Assembly (NCBI GenBank): GCA_017629615.1
Contig: JAGBWT010000162.1
Span: forward strand, 1 to 6,784
From: Alistipes sp.
GTDB taxonomy: Bacteria > Bacteroidota > Bacteroidia > Bacteroidales > Rikenellaceae
Length of the DNA: 6,784 nucleotides
Reading direction: 5' to 3'
Shown here: in pieces, positions 1 through 6,336 of the stretch
Layout: each line of letters begins with the position of its first letter
Numbering within the stretch: the stretch's first letter is position 1
Made by a program: the position numbers and the translations under genes
The notes under the pieces: generated by a model
What the model was told of the DNA's origin: nothing
What the model saw: the letters and a program-made list of their open reading frames with translations, nothing else
The model's database searches: none

Positions 1-1527
1 GTCGATTTGAGCAGCTACGAGAGCGTACCTATCGCAAGCCTCGACAACAACTATACGCTCAACGGCAACAAACACACCGTTTCGGGCATCACCGCAACCA
101 ACAACACCAAATATAGCGGTCTGTTGTTCAGTTATATCGACAAGGGGGCGAAGGTTAAGGACCTCACACTCGGCACAACTGCCGGCGACAATGCCGACAG
201 CCACCTGACCGTCACCACAACCGTTACGACCAACAGTGCTGTATTTGCTGCACCGTTCTGCATCGTAACGCAGGGTACTATCGAGGGTTGTACGAACAAC
301 GCCTCGCTCAACTTGCAGATTGGTGGCGACAAGTTCTCGATTATCGCGGGCGGTATCGTCACGGGCTTCTGCAACGGCTCGACCGCAGTCGGCCCTATCA
401 CCTCGTGCCACAACGCAGGCCACATCACCCTCTCGTCGGGAGCTGCTACAAGCTACAACGCTTGGCGTATCGGTGGCGTAGTGGGTCGTGCCGTCGATAT
501 GAGCATAACCGATTGCAGCAACAGCGGCAAGATTTCGATTGTTTGCGACAAGGCTCTCGCCTATCCGCAGGTTGGAGGCGTTGTCGGCGTAAGTTCGAGC
601 GAGACAACCTCGGTAAGTGGCTGCCGCAACACGGGCGAGGTCGAGGTTAATCTGACCGCAGCCCACACAAGCTACGCCTACATCGGTGGTGTTGTCGGAG
701 TTTGCGCCCACAACATCAGCGACTGCCACAACGAGGGTAAGGTTTCGGCCGTAGCGGGCAAGCACACCTACATCGGTGGTGTCTTGGGTCACCTCTCGGC
801 CGACAAAGCACTGACAATCGCATCGTGCACCAACCGAGGTCACGTCCTCTTCGACTCGGTTTATAGCGGCTACAACTTTGCCGGTGGCGTCTGCGGCTAC
901 TCGACAACCGAGGGCGAGACGACCAACGCCAACAAGATGGAGAACTGCACCAACTACGGCACGGTCGAGATGTGCAACAAGGGCCGTATCCGTATGGGTG
1001 GCATCTCGGGCGGTACCTGCATTATGACGGGCTGCACCAACTACGGAACAGTTAAATATTCGAGCGAAATCGGTCGCAAATCGTCGCACGTCGGCGGTTT
1101 GGCAGGCACATTCGGCCACACCTTTACAAACTGCTGCAACTATGGCGCAGTCGAGGTTGCAGCCCCTGCAAGTCTTGTTGCGGCCGGTGGTTTTAGCGGT
1201 TTGGCCGTTAAGCGCAACTCTACGTTCATCGACTGCAAGGCCGATTGTACGGTAAGTGGCTTTACGGGCAGCGTTGAGTCGGAGGGCGAGACACAGCCCT
1301 ACTCGGTCGGTCTGCTCTATGGCGACGTACTGACGCGCAAAATCACGGTCGGCACAGAGGGCCAACCAACAAAGGTGGCAGGTAAGGTAATCCGCGACGG
1401 CGTGGAAATCGTCATCGACGACGCCTCCGACGTCACTTCGGCCAACCTTTTGGGTCGTGCAACCACAGGTTCGCTCATCTTAACCCACACCACCTACGAG
1501 GCTACCAAACCTTCGCAAATCGAATAG
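1..1527 (+). CDS. Secreted/surface repeat protein, probable beta-helix with GLUG-like CxNxG repeats (5' end missing)
   Basis: The frame is open through base 1, so the gene starts upstream and 508 codons are visible. It ends in tandem stops TAG TAA (1525-1530). Numbered from the first in-window codon, residues 17-60 resemble the opening coil of GLUG-type proteins (LNGNKHTVSGI, then SGLLFSYIDKG and VKDLTL). About ten repeats of 29-40 residues follow (residues ~94-420). Each has an I-x-x-C-x-N-x-G-x-V strand (for example CHNAG, CSNSG, CTNYG) followed by GG-hydrophobic-x-G (GGVVG, GGVLG, GGISG, GGLAG). Such periodicity is typical of right-handed beta-helix or GLUG-like extracellular proteins of gut Bacteroidetes; that fold is inferred. 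The last ~75 residues lack the repeat. The N-terminus is unseen; because the next two genes encode BACON-type lipoproteins, this one may also begin with a lipoprotein signal. The ligand is unknown; an adhesin or glycan-binding role is a guess. It probably shares a transcript with the next gene, 21 bp downstream. Confidence 0.85.
   Translation, partial: VDLSSYESVPIASLDNNYTLNGNKHTVSGITATNNTKYSGLLFSYIDKGAKVKDLTLGTTAGDNADSHLTVTTTVTTNSAVFAAPFCIVTQGTIEGCTNNASLNLQIGGDKFSIIAGGIVTGFCNGSTAVGPITSCHNAGHITLSSGAATSYNAWRIGGVVGRAVDMSITDCSNSGKISIVCDKALAYPQVGGVVGVSSSETTSVSGCRNTGEVEVNLTAAHTSYAYIGGVVGVCAHNISDCHNEGKVSAVAGKHTYIGGVLGHLSADKALTIASCTNRGHVLFDSVYSGYNFAGGVCGYSTTEGETTNANKMENCTNYGTVEMCNKGRIRMGGISGGTCIMTGCTNYGTVKYSSEIGRKSSHVGGLAGTFGHTFTNCCNYGAVEVAAPASLVAAGGFSGLAVKRNSTFIDCKADCTVSGFTGSVESEGETQPYSVGLLYGDVLTRKITVGTEGQPTKVAGKVIRDGVEIVIDDASDVTSANLLGRATTGSLILTHTTYEATKPSQIE
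280..1266 (+). repeat. Ten degenerate CxNxG protein repeats in the first gene
   Basis: The repeat cysteines are at in-window residues 97, 136, 172, 208, 242, 276, 316, 345, 378 and 412, a spacing of 29-40 residues. The first nine keep C-x-N, and eight of those keep the full CxNxG; the last is degenerate (CKADC). DNA identity between copies is modest, so this is an old protein-level repeat and not a recent DNA tandem duplication. Confidence 0.8.
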
Positions 1528-1548
1528 TAATCAAAAATCAGTATAACG

Positions 1549-3582
1549 ATGAACTACATCAAACAACTGTTCACGCTTCTCGCCTTTGCACTGCTCTTCG
1601 CATCGTGCGAGAAGGAGGCCGAGCAAATCGTTGTCGATAAAGAGATATACATCGAGGCCGAGACTCCGTCGCTTATCGAGAGCGACAAAAAGGAGTTGAA
1701 GGTCGGTGCAACGACGCGCACAGCCACCATCTACATCACCTCCGAAAAGGGTTGGAAGATGATGGAAAACAACGATGAGTGGCTCACCATCACTCCAAAG
1801 TCGAGCGACAAGGCAGGTCGTACGAAGGTCACCCTGACGCTGACCGAAAACACAACCTACACCGAGCGTGCAACCCGACTCCTCTTCTACTCGCTCGATA
1901 GCGAGGCCGAGGTCAATATCGCACAGGAGGGCAAAGCAATCCCCGAGCAGTGTTGCGGTCTCTCGAAGGAGAGCGTAACCTTTGGCTCGGACTCGTTCGA
2001 GGCGACCAACATTGTTGTCACAACCTACAACGAGCCGATAGCAATCACTGCCGACCGCCTCGACCTCTTCTGCACCGACTATCCGACAGAGATTCAGGCC
2101 GACAGCGAATATACGCTGACCCTCTGCCCGACGTCGAGCAACATTCACGAAAATCGCAACATCGAGGTCACCTTCACCGGCACACAGAGTGGCAAGACCC
2201 GCACGCTCGCCATCTCGCAAGCCAACCTCTACACCCCAACCTATGGCTTCCCTGCCAAGTGGGAGATTTCGGGTTCGCTCTATACCGACACCTCGGAGGC
2301 TGGTCTGCGCTGGATAAATCAGGGCTACTCATACGCCAACGTCGGCGAGGGTAAAGGTAGCGCCATCATCACTGCCGTGTCGGGCGATGCAAAGCGTCAG
2401 CCAAAATACTCGGTATTGGACAAGACTCTGGCCGTATCGAACCTCACGACCGACGACTACCTGCTCTTCTGCGTGCCTGTAATATCGGTCAATGCGGGTT
2501 GCGACTTCGACTTTATGCTGTCGCTCGATGCCGCTTCGCCAAAGGCTCCGAAGTATTGGATTTTCGAGTATTTCGATGGCGGTGAGTGGCATAGCGTCGA
2601 GGAGGATTTGAAGACCGTACCGGAGGACAACTCGACTCGCTACTCGTTCTATATAAAGAACTTCTCGTCGTCGAACCACACGACCTTTATGCAGAGCTTC
2701 ACGCTCAAAAACGCCATCACCAACGACTTCGTCCGAATGCGTTGTCGCGTGGTGAGCAACATCAACGGCGAGGGCGGTACGCTCTACGCCAACAAGGACG
2801 CGAAGGTATATCTGCCTCGTATGACCTTTATGAGTTGCTATCTGCACTGCTACGACTCGGCCCCTGCCGTAAAGGATACCCACAAACTTATGGCTCTCGG
2901 TAACTCGTTTACCTACTACTACGGCTCGTTGTGGATGCTCAAAGAGATTGCCCGTCGCGAGGGTCACCAACTCCGCGTGCGTGCCAACTTGAAGGGCTCG
3001 CAGAGTTTCGGTCTGCAACTCGGACTCGAACTATCCCACGCTGTGGTCAATGAGGGTGGCTACGACTACGCCCTGTTGCAGGATACGTCGAACGGTGCGG
3101 CCGACTTCTATCGCGACGGCTGTTCGGTGGATTCCGACCGATACAGAAATACCCAGACCCTCACGACAAACATTCGTAACGCGTCACCCGATGCAACAAT
3201 CATCTTGGAGCATACTTGGGCGCACCCAAACAAGGATAACCTCTATCGTGGCTATGGCGACTACAACAACTTCGCCGACTATCTGCTCAACGGCGCACTT
3301 GCACTCCTCGAAATGTCGCCCGAGGTTGATTGGCTCTCGCCTATCGGCGTGGCATTCCGCAAGGCCAACGACGAGGGTTACTCACTGCTGCACACCGACT
3401 ATTTCCACCAAAACCGTAACGGTTCATACCTCAAATCGTGCGTAAATTATCTGATGATTTATGGCGAGCCGTTTGGCGATAATCCAGCCGATTGCGGCGT
3501 CGATGTAGCCATAGCAAAACGCTTCCGCGAGATTGCGGAGGAGGTTGTTCTCGGTAACGAATCTAAATACAAGAAGCAATGA
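1549..3582 (+). CDS. Surface lipoprotein with two BACON-like domains and a C-terminal SGNH-hydrolase-like (DUF4886-type) domain
   Basis: The 677-residue product starts with a lipoprotein signal peptide: K5, a hydrophobic core, then FASC with lipid-acceptor Cys20. The residues after Cys (EKEAE) are acid-rich, as in the Bacteroidetes signal that sends lipoproteins to the cell surface. Residues ~45-128 and ~138-226 look like two BACON domains, beta-sandwiches often found in Bacteroidetes glycan-related proteins, ending NIAQEG and AISQAN. Residues ~232-435 form a further beta-rich region I cannot name, possibly a carbohydrate-binding jelly roll (YWIFEYFDGGEW). Residues ~445-665 resemble DUF4886/SGNH hydrolases: GNSFT (nucleophile Ser453), LLQDTS (509-514), HTWAHP (555-560) and the terminal D-x-x-H pair Asp617/His620. 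An esterase acting on an acylated glycan is plausible, but the substrate is unknown. Its TGA overlaps the next ATG. No Shine-Dalgarno precedes the start; the A-rich leader is normal for the phylum. Confidence 0.85.
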   Translation: MNYIKQLFTLLAFALLFASCEKEAEQIVVDKEIYIEAETPSLIESDKKELKVGATTRTATIYITSEKGWKMMENNDEWLTITPKSSDKAGRTKVTLTLTENTTYTERATRLLFYSLDSEAEVNIAQEGKAIPEQCCGLSKESVTFGSDSFEATNIVVTTYNEPIAITADRLDLFCTDYPTEIQADSEYTLTLCPTSSNIHENRNIEVTFTGTQSGKTRTLAISQANLYTPTYGFPAKWEISGSLYTDTSEAGLRWINQGYSYANVGEGKGSAIITAVSGDAKRQPKYSVLDKTLAVSNLTTDDYLLFCVPVISVNAGCDFDFMLSLDAASPKAPKYWIFEYFDGGEWHSVEEDLKTVPEDNSTRYSFYIKNFSSSNHTTFMQSFTLKNAITNDFVRMRCRVVSNINGEGGTLYANKDAKVYLPRMTFMSCYLHCYDSAPAVKDTHKLMALGNSFTYYYGSLWMLKEIARREGHQLRVRANLKGSQSFGLQLGLELSHAVVNEGGYDYALLQDTSNGAADFYRDGCSVDSDRYRNTQTLTTNIRNASPDATIILEHTWAHPNKDNLYRGYGDYNNFADYLLNGALALLEMSPEVDWLSPIGVAFRKANDEGYSLLHTDYFHQNRNGSYLKSCVNYLMIYGEPFGDNPADCGVDVAIAKRFREIAEEVVLGNESKYKKQ

Positions 3583-4301
3583 AAAAGATAGCTATAATAT
3601 TGGCCCTGCTACTTGCAGCCTGCTCAAAACCCGAGGCCGAGACCATCTACAACGAAATCTACATCAACCCCGAGTATGACGACGAGTTGGAGATTATCGG
3701 TATCTCGAAACAACTCTTCGATGGCAAAGGCGGTAATGCCGAGTTTATCGTAAAGAGCAACCTCGAATACAACCTCCGCGCCGACCAAGATTGGGTCATA
3801 CTCGGAGGTAGTCGCGCCAGCACCCTGCCCCACAACAAGGCGGTTGCGTTTGCCGTCAAGCCATACGAAATCGGTTATGCCGACAAAAACCGCACGGCAA
3901 CAATCACCGTCGAGGCAACCGATGGCTCGATAAGCCGCTCGTTCAGCATCGAGCAGTCGCCGGCAGAGACCTACCACATCGCACTGTTGTCGATAAATCC
4001 CGACCCTGTAACAAGTCTCGGTGGCGAGGTTGTTGTCAAGATTGACTCGACTCTGCCATACGTTTCTGCGCTCGAAGAGTGCGATTGGCTGACGCTCAAT
4101 GCCGACAATGGCGCAGGCGAGATAACCCTCACGGCAAAGAAGAACCTCAACCTCTTCGACCGCTCTTGCGAACTCACCGTTACGGCCGAGGGTCTTGCTC
4201 CGCTGGTTGTCACCATCAAGCAGACCTGCTTCACCTCGGAGCACGACAATACCATCATTGTCCCTGTTCCCGACGGTGGTCTGAAAGGCGAGGCAGAGTA
4301 G
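3579..4301 (+). CDS. Small lipoprotein with two BACON-like domains
   Basis: The 240-residue protein has a short lipoprotein signal (MKK, hydrophobic core, LLAAC, acceptor Cys15). Residues ~44-127 and ~135-217 each look like a BACON domain: an opening strand, a central D-W aromatic step (DW at 71-72, DWL at 169-171) and a closing strand ending in a Gln (FSIEQS, TIKQT). No catalytic domain is visible; the last ~23 residues are a short polar tail. The ATG overlaps the stop of the preceding gene (ATGA), which suggests translational coupling and a shared role. The stretch after Cys (EAETI, then NEIYI) resembles the upstream lipoprotein (EAEQI, then KEIYI), so the two are probably paralogous at their N-termini. 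A binding or scaffold partner of the upstream putative esterase is the simplest inference; no ligand can be read from the sequence. This is the last gene of the unit before the terminator. Confidence 0.82.
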   Translation: MKKIAIILALLLAACSKPEAETIYNEIYINPEYDDELEIIGISKQLFDGKGGNAEFIVKSNLEYNLRADQDWVILGGSRASTLPHNKAVAFAVKPYEIGYADKNRTATITVEATDGSISRSFSIEQSPAETYHIALLSINPDPVTSLGGEVVVKIDSTLPYVSALEECDWLTLNADNGAGEITLTAKKNLNLFDRSCELTVTAEGLAPLVVTIKQTCFTSEHDNTIIVPVPDGGLKGEAE

Positions 4302-4302
4302 C

Positions 4303-4320
4303 CTAAATGTCTACATTTAG
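4303..4320 (+). other. Small hairpin just after the lipoprotein stop codon
   Basis: CTAAATG (4303-4309) pairs perfectly with CATTTAG (4314-4320) around the 4-nt loop TCTA. It begins one base after the TAG stop and abuts the terminator stem directly. It is AT-rich and has no T tract of its own, so it is not a terminator by itself. It may protect the 3' end or help the next hairpin fold. Confidence 0.6.
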
Positions 4321-4359
4321 AGCCTGTGCAACGAATTGTTGCACAGGCTTTGTTTTTTT
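4321..4359 (+). terminator. Rho-independent terminator of the surface-lipoprotein unit
   Basis: AGCCTGTGCAAC (4321-4332) and GTTGCACAGGCT (4338-4349) form a perfect 12-bp stem around the 5-nt loop GAATT. It is followed by TTG and seven T (4350-4359). There is no T tract on the opposite side, so it acts in the + direction only. It separates the accessory operon from the dnaX promoter. Confidence 0.93.
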
Positions 4360-4405
4360 GAGTCGATTTTAGAGCGCAAAAAGCAATATTTTAACAATTT
4401 ATTCG

Positions 4406-4413
4406 TAATTTTG
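4406..4413 (+). promoter_or_regulatory. Bacteroidetes-type -7 box of the dnaX promoter
   Basis: TAATTTTG matches the Bacteroidetes primary-sigma -7 consensus TAnnTTTG exactly. It lies in an AT-rich 60-bp gap just after a terminator, where a promoter is expected. No clear TTTG -33 element lies about 20 bp upstream; the sequence there is only A/T-rich. Only 8 bases separate the box from the dnaX ATG, so transcription should start at or within a few bases of the start codon. Confidence 0.65.
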
Positions 4414-4421
4414 TCGCAATT

Positions 4422-6290
4422 ATGGAACAGTTCGTAGTATCGGCCCGCAAATACCGCCCGACAACCTTCGCTTCGGTTGTTGGTCAGAAGCATATTACCT
4501 CGACGCTGAAAAATGCAATCGAGCGTAACCAATTGGCTCACGCCTACCTCTTTTGCGGTCCGCGAGGCGTTGGTAAAACCACCTGCGCCCGCATCTTCGC
4601 CAAGGCTATCAACTGTCTTAACCCAACGGGTGCCGAGGCCTGCAACGAGTGCGATTCGTGTCGCTCGTTCAACGAGGGTCGCTCGCTCAATATCCACGAG
4701 CTCGATGCCGCATCGAACAACTCGGTAGACGATATTCGTAATATCATCGACCAGGTGCGCGTCGTTCCGCAACTCGGCCACTACTCGGTCTTCATCATCG
4801 ACGAGGTCCATATGCTCTCGCAAGCGGCATTCAACGCCTTCCTCAAAACGCTGGAAGAGCCACCGCAGCACGCAATCTTTATCCTCGCCACAACCGAGAA
4901 GCACAAGATTATCCCGACCATCTTGTCGCGTTGCCAAATCTACGATTTCAACCGTATCCGTGTCGAGGACGCTGTCGAGTATCTGCGCTACATCGCCTCC
5001 AACGAGGGCGTTACGGCCGACGAGGAGTCGCTCAAGCTGTTCTCTCAAAAGGCCGATGGCGGTATGCGTGACGCTCTGTCGATGTTCGACAAGGCCGTCT
5101 CGTTCTGTGGCACAACGCTCGAATATCGCAACGTAGCCCAGACGCTCAACCTGCTCGACTACGACACCTATTTCCGCTTTACCGATATGCTCTTGCAGGG
5201 CGACTATGTCAATGCTCTGTTGGAGTTCGACCGCGTTTTGGCCAAGGGTTTCTCTGGCCGCACCTTCCTCGGAGGCCTTAATCAGCATATGCGCGACCTG
5301 CTCGTAGCCAAAGGCCCTGCAATCTCGTTAATCGAATATACGGGGTCGCTTATGGAGCGTTACCGAACGCAAGCCGAGCGGTGCGATGTCGGAGTGCTAT
5401 TCGGAGCAATATCGCTGCTCACCGAGGCCGACAGCAATTTGCGAACAGCCTCAAATCAACGACTGCTGGTGGAACTTACGCTGATGAAGATTGCCGCCAT
5501 CGGTCAAAAAAAAAATAGCGGACTGAACCTCCCCGAGGAGGTAGCATATCCGCTTCCCAGCCTCGACCAACAACCACAACAAGTTGTAAATAAGAGCGTT
5601 GCAGCGCCTCAACAGGTGGCCGCACCCGTCGCTACGCCCCCTACGCCCGCACCAACGGTCGCAGCGCAACCCGTAGCACAACCCGTAGTCGAAAAGGAGG
5701 TAGCCGAGGCCATTCCGACCCCTGCTCCAACTCCTGCTCCAACTCCTGCACCGACCGTAGCCCCGACTCCGCAACCTGCACCGACCCCTGCACCGCAAAG
5801 TGCAACAACCGCCTCGGTAGGTGGTAGAACACGTCGTGCCGGCTCGGGCGTTATCCCAGGTGGTTCGCTCACCTCGTTGCTCAACCGCATCAACGGCACA
5901 GGCGAGGGCGAGACGGTTGGCGAGTATCGCATCGACCCCGAGAGCGAGGCCAAACTGACAGCCGCACGCGAGCAGATTATCAAGGAGATGGCCATCGAGC
6001 GTCCGCGCTTCAATGCCGCCTTCGACAATATGCGCATCGAGGGCAACAAAATCCACGTCGTAGTCCACGCGGCAACATTGGAGAACGACCTGCGCCAATC
6101 GAAGAGCGAGATTCTCGACCACATAGCCGAGATTGCCCAAATCGACGGCATACTCGAACTCGAAATCGAGTTGCAAGAGATTGAGGTGCGCCTCCGCCCC
6201 GTAAAGTTGGAGGATAGAGTTCGCCACATCGAACAGAGCACCCCGAACTTCAACCGCCTCCGCGAGTTGCTCGACTTGGAGGCCGACTAA
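4422..6290 (+). CDS. dnaX: DNA polymerase III subunit gamma/tau (clamp loader ATPase)
   Basis: DnaX is the ATPase of the clamp loader, which opens and places the beta sliding clamp on primed DNA; tau also ties the loader to the polymerase and helicase. The 622-residue protein has every family landmark: Walker A GPRGVGKT (46-53), zinc-module cysteines C65, C74, C77 and C80, Walker B IIDEVH (125-130), sensor 1 LATTE (155-159), the SRC motif (169-171) and sensor 2 GGMRDALS (213-220). The helical collar domain III ends near residue 360. Residues ~368-475 are a low-complexity Pro/Ala/Gln linker with PAPT repeats. Residues ~502-622 form a folded C-terminal tau domain. An A10 run at codons 362-365 sits exactly on the core/linker border and could yield a shorter gamma form (separate entry). 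The gene has its own promoter, and tyrS follows after 46 bp with no terminator between. Confidence 0.97.
   Translation: MEQFVVSARKYRPTTFASVVGQKHITSTLKNAIERNQLAHAYLFCGPRGVGKTTCARIFAKAINCLNPTGAEACNECDSCRSFNEGRSLNIHELDAASNNSVDDIRNIIDQVRVVPQLGHYSVFIIDEVHMLSQAAFNAFLKTLEEPPQHAIFILATTEKHKIIPTILSRCQIYDFNRIRVEDAVEYLRYIASNEGVTADEESLKLFSQKADGGMRDALSMFDKAVSFCGTTLEYRNVAQTLNLLDYDTYFRFTDMLLQGDYVNALLEFDRVLAKGFSGRTFLGGLNQHMRDLLVAKGPAISLIEYTGSLMERYRTQAERCDVGVLFGAISLLTEADSNLRTASNQRLLVELTLMKIAAIGQKKNSGLNLPEEVAYPLPSLDQQPQQVVNKSVAAPQQVAAPVATPPTPAPTVAAQPVAQPVVEKEVAEAIPTPAPTPAPTPAPTVAPTPQPAPTPAPQSATTASVGGRTRRAGSGVIPGGSLTSLLNRINGTGEGETVGEYRIDPESEAKLTAAREQIIKEMAIERPRFNAAFDNMRIEGNKIHVVVHAATLENDLRQSKSEILDHIAEIAQIDGILELEIELQEIEVRLRPVKLEDRVRHIEQSTPNFNRLRELLDLEAD
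5505..5526 (+). other. dnaX: Candidate programmed slippage site in dnaX (A10 with stops in both alternative frames)
   Basis: The tau frame reads CAA AAA AAA AAT AGC (Q362-K-K-N-S366), with ten A at 5506-5515. A shift to the -1 frame, by ribosomal slip or by one extra A in the mRNA, reads AAA then TAG (5516-5518), giving a 365-residue product ending GQKKK. A shift to the +1 frame, by loss of one A, reads ATA GCG GAC TGA (stop 5524-5526), giving 367 residues ending KKIAD. Either product keeps the ATPase and collar domains and loses the linker and the tau C-terminal domain, as a gamma subunit would. E. coli makes gamma by -1 frameshifting at A AAA AAG, and Thermus thermophilus by transcriptional slippage on a run of A in dnaX. 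That this site works the same way is inference. Confidence 0.7.
5527..5542 (+). other. dnaX: Hairpin 11 nt downstream of the dnaX A10 run
   Basis: ACCTCC (5527-5532) pairs perfectly with GGAGGT (5537-5542) around the loop CCGA, a 6-bp GC-rich stem. CT at 5523-5524 could add two pairs with AG at 5543-5544 across a 2-nt bulge. The spacing is longer than the 5-9 nt usual for ribosomal frameshift stimulators, so it may be stimulatory or incidental. Confidence 0.5.
5721..5798 (+). repeat. dnaX: 12-bp tandem repeats encoding the PAPT linker of tau
   Basis: Two perfect copies of CCTGCTCCAACT lie at 5721-5732 and 5733-5744. They are followed by CCTGCACCGACC at 5745-5756, the same 12-mer again at 5775-5786, and CCTGCACCGCAA at 5787-5798. 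Each copy encodes Pro-Ala-Pro-Thr or Pro-Ala-Pro-Gln. In-frame 12-bp units can be gained or lost without breaking the frame, so linker length may differ between strains. Confidence 0.85.
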
Positions 6291-6336
6291 CAACGACAAA
6301 AAGAGATTTAGATAGAACAAAAACAATAGATATACT

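Noticed and set aside
7..9. TTG as a start codon for the first gene
   Set aside because: The frame is open through base 1, no leader or signal peptide follows, and the protein begins in the middle of a beta-rich domain; the gene is truncated by the window edge.
288..650. Overlapping + strand open frames in other frames of the repeat gene, and similar ones at 1950-2354, 3050-3445 and 4513-4728
   Set aside because: They are Arg/Ser/His-rich out-of-frame readings inside real genes and have no coding signature.
1531..3018. Two antisense open frames of 229 codons over the SGNH lipoprotein gene
   Set aside because: Both are complements of a well-supported lipoprotein gene, with no signal, motif or promoter of their own.
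4302..4421. Riboswitch, small RNA or tRNA in the largest intergenic gap
   Set aside because: The 120 bases are accounted for by two hairpins, a T tract and a promoter; no further structure or tRNA-like arms are visible.
4317..5288. Long antisense open frame (323 codons) over the terminator and the start of dnaX
   Set aside because: It runs antisense to a clear dnaX, shows no family motif, and its low-complexity charged composition is that of a codon-bias shadow.
5506..5515. The A10 run as a sequencing or assembly error
   Set aside because: Nine or eleven A would break an otherwise intact tau with a conserved C-terminal domain, so ten is the consistent genomic count.
5451..6326. Antisense open frame (291 codons) over the second half of dnaX
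   Set aside because: Its Cys/Arg/Gly-rich product mirrors the Pro/Ala repeat linker on the other strand; no recognisable domain.
6291..6336. A separate promoter for tyrS in the 46-bp gap after dnaX
   Set aside because: The gap is AT-rich, but no TAnnTTTG box or -33 TTTG element can be found; co-transcription is simpler.
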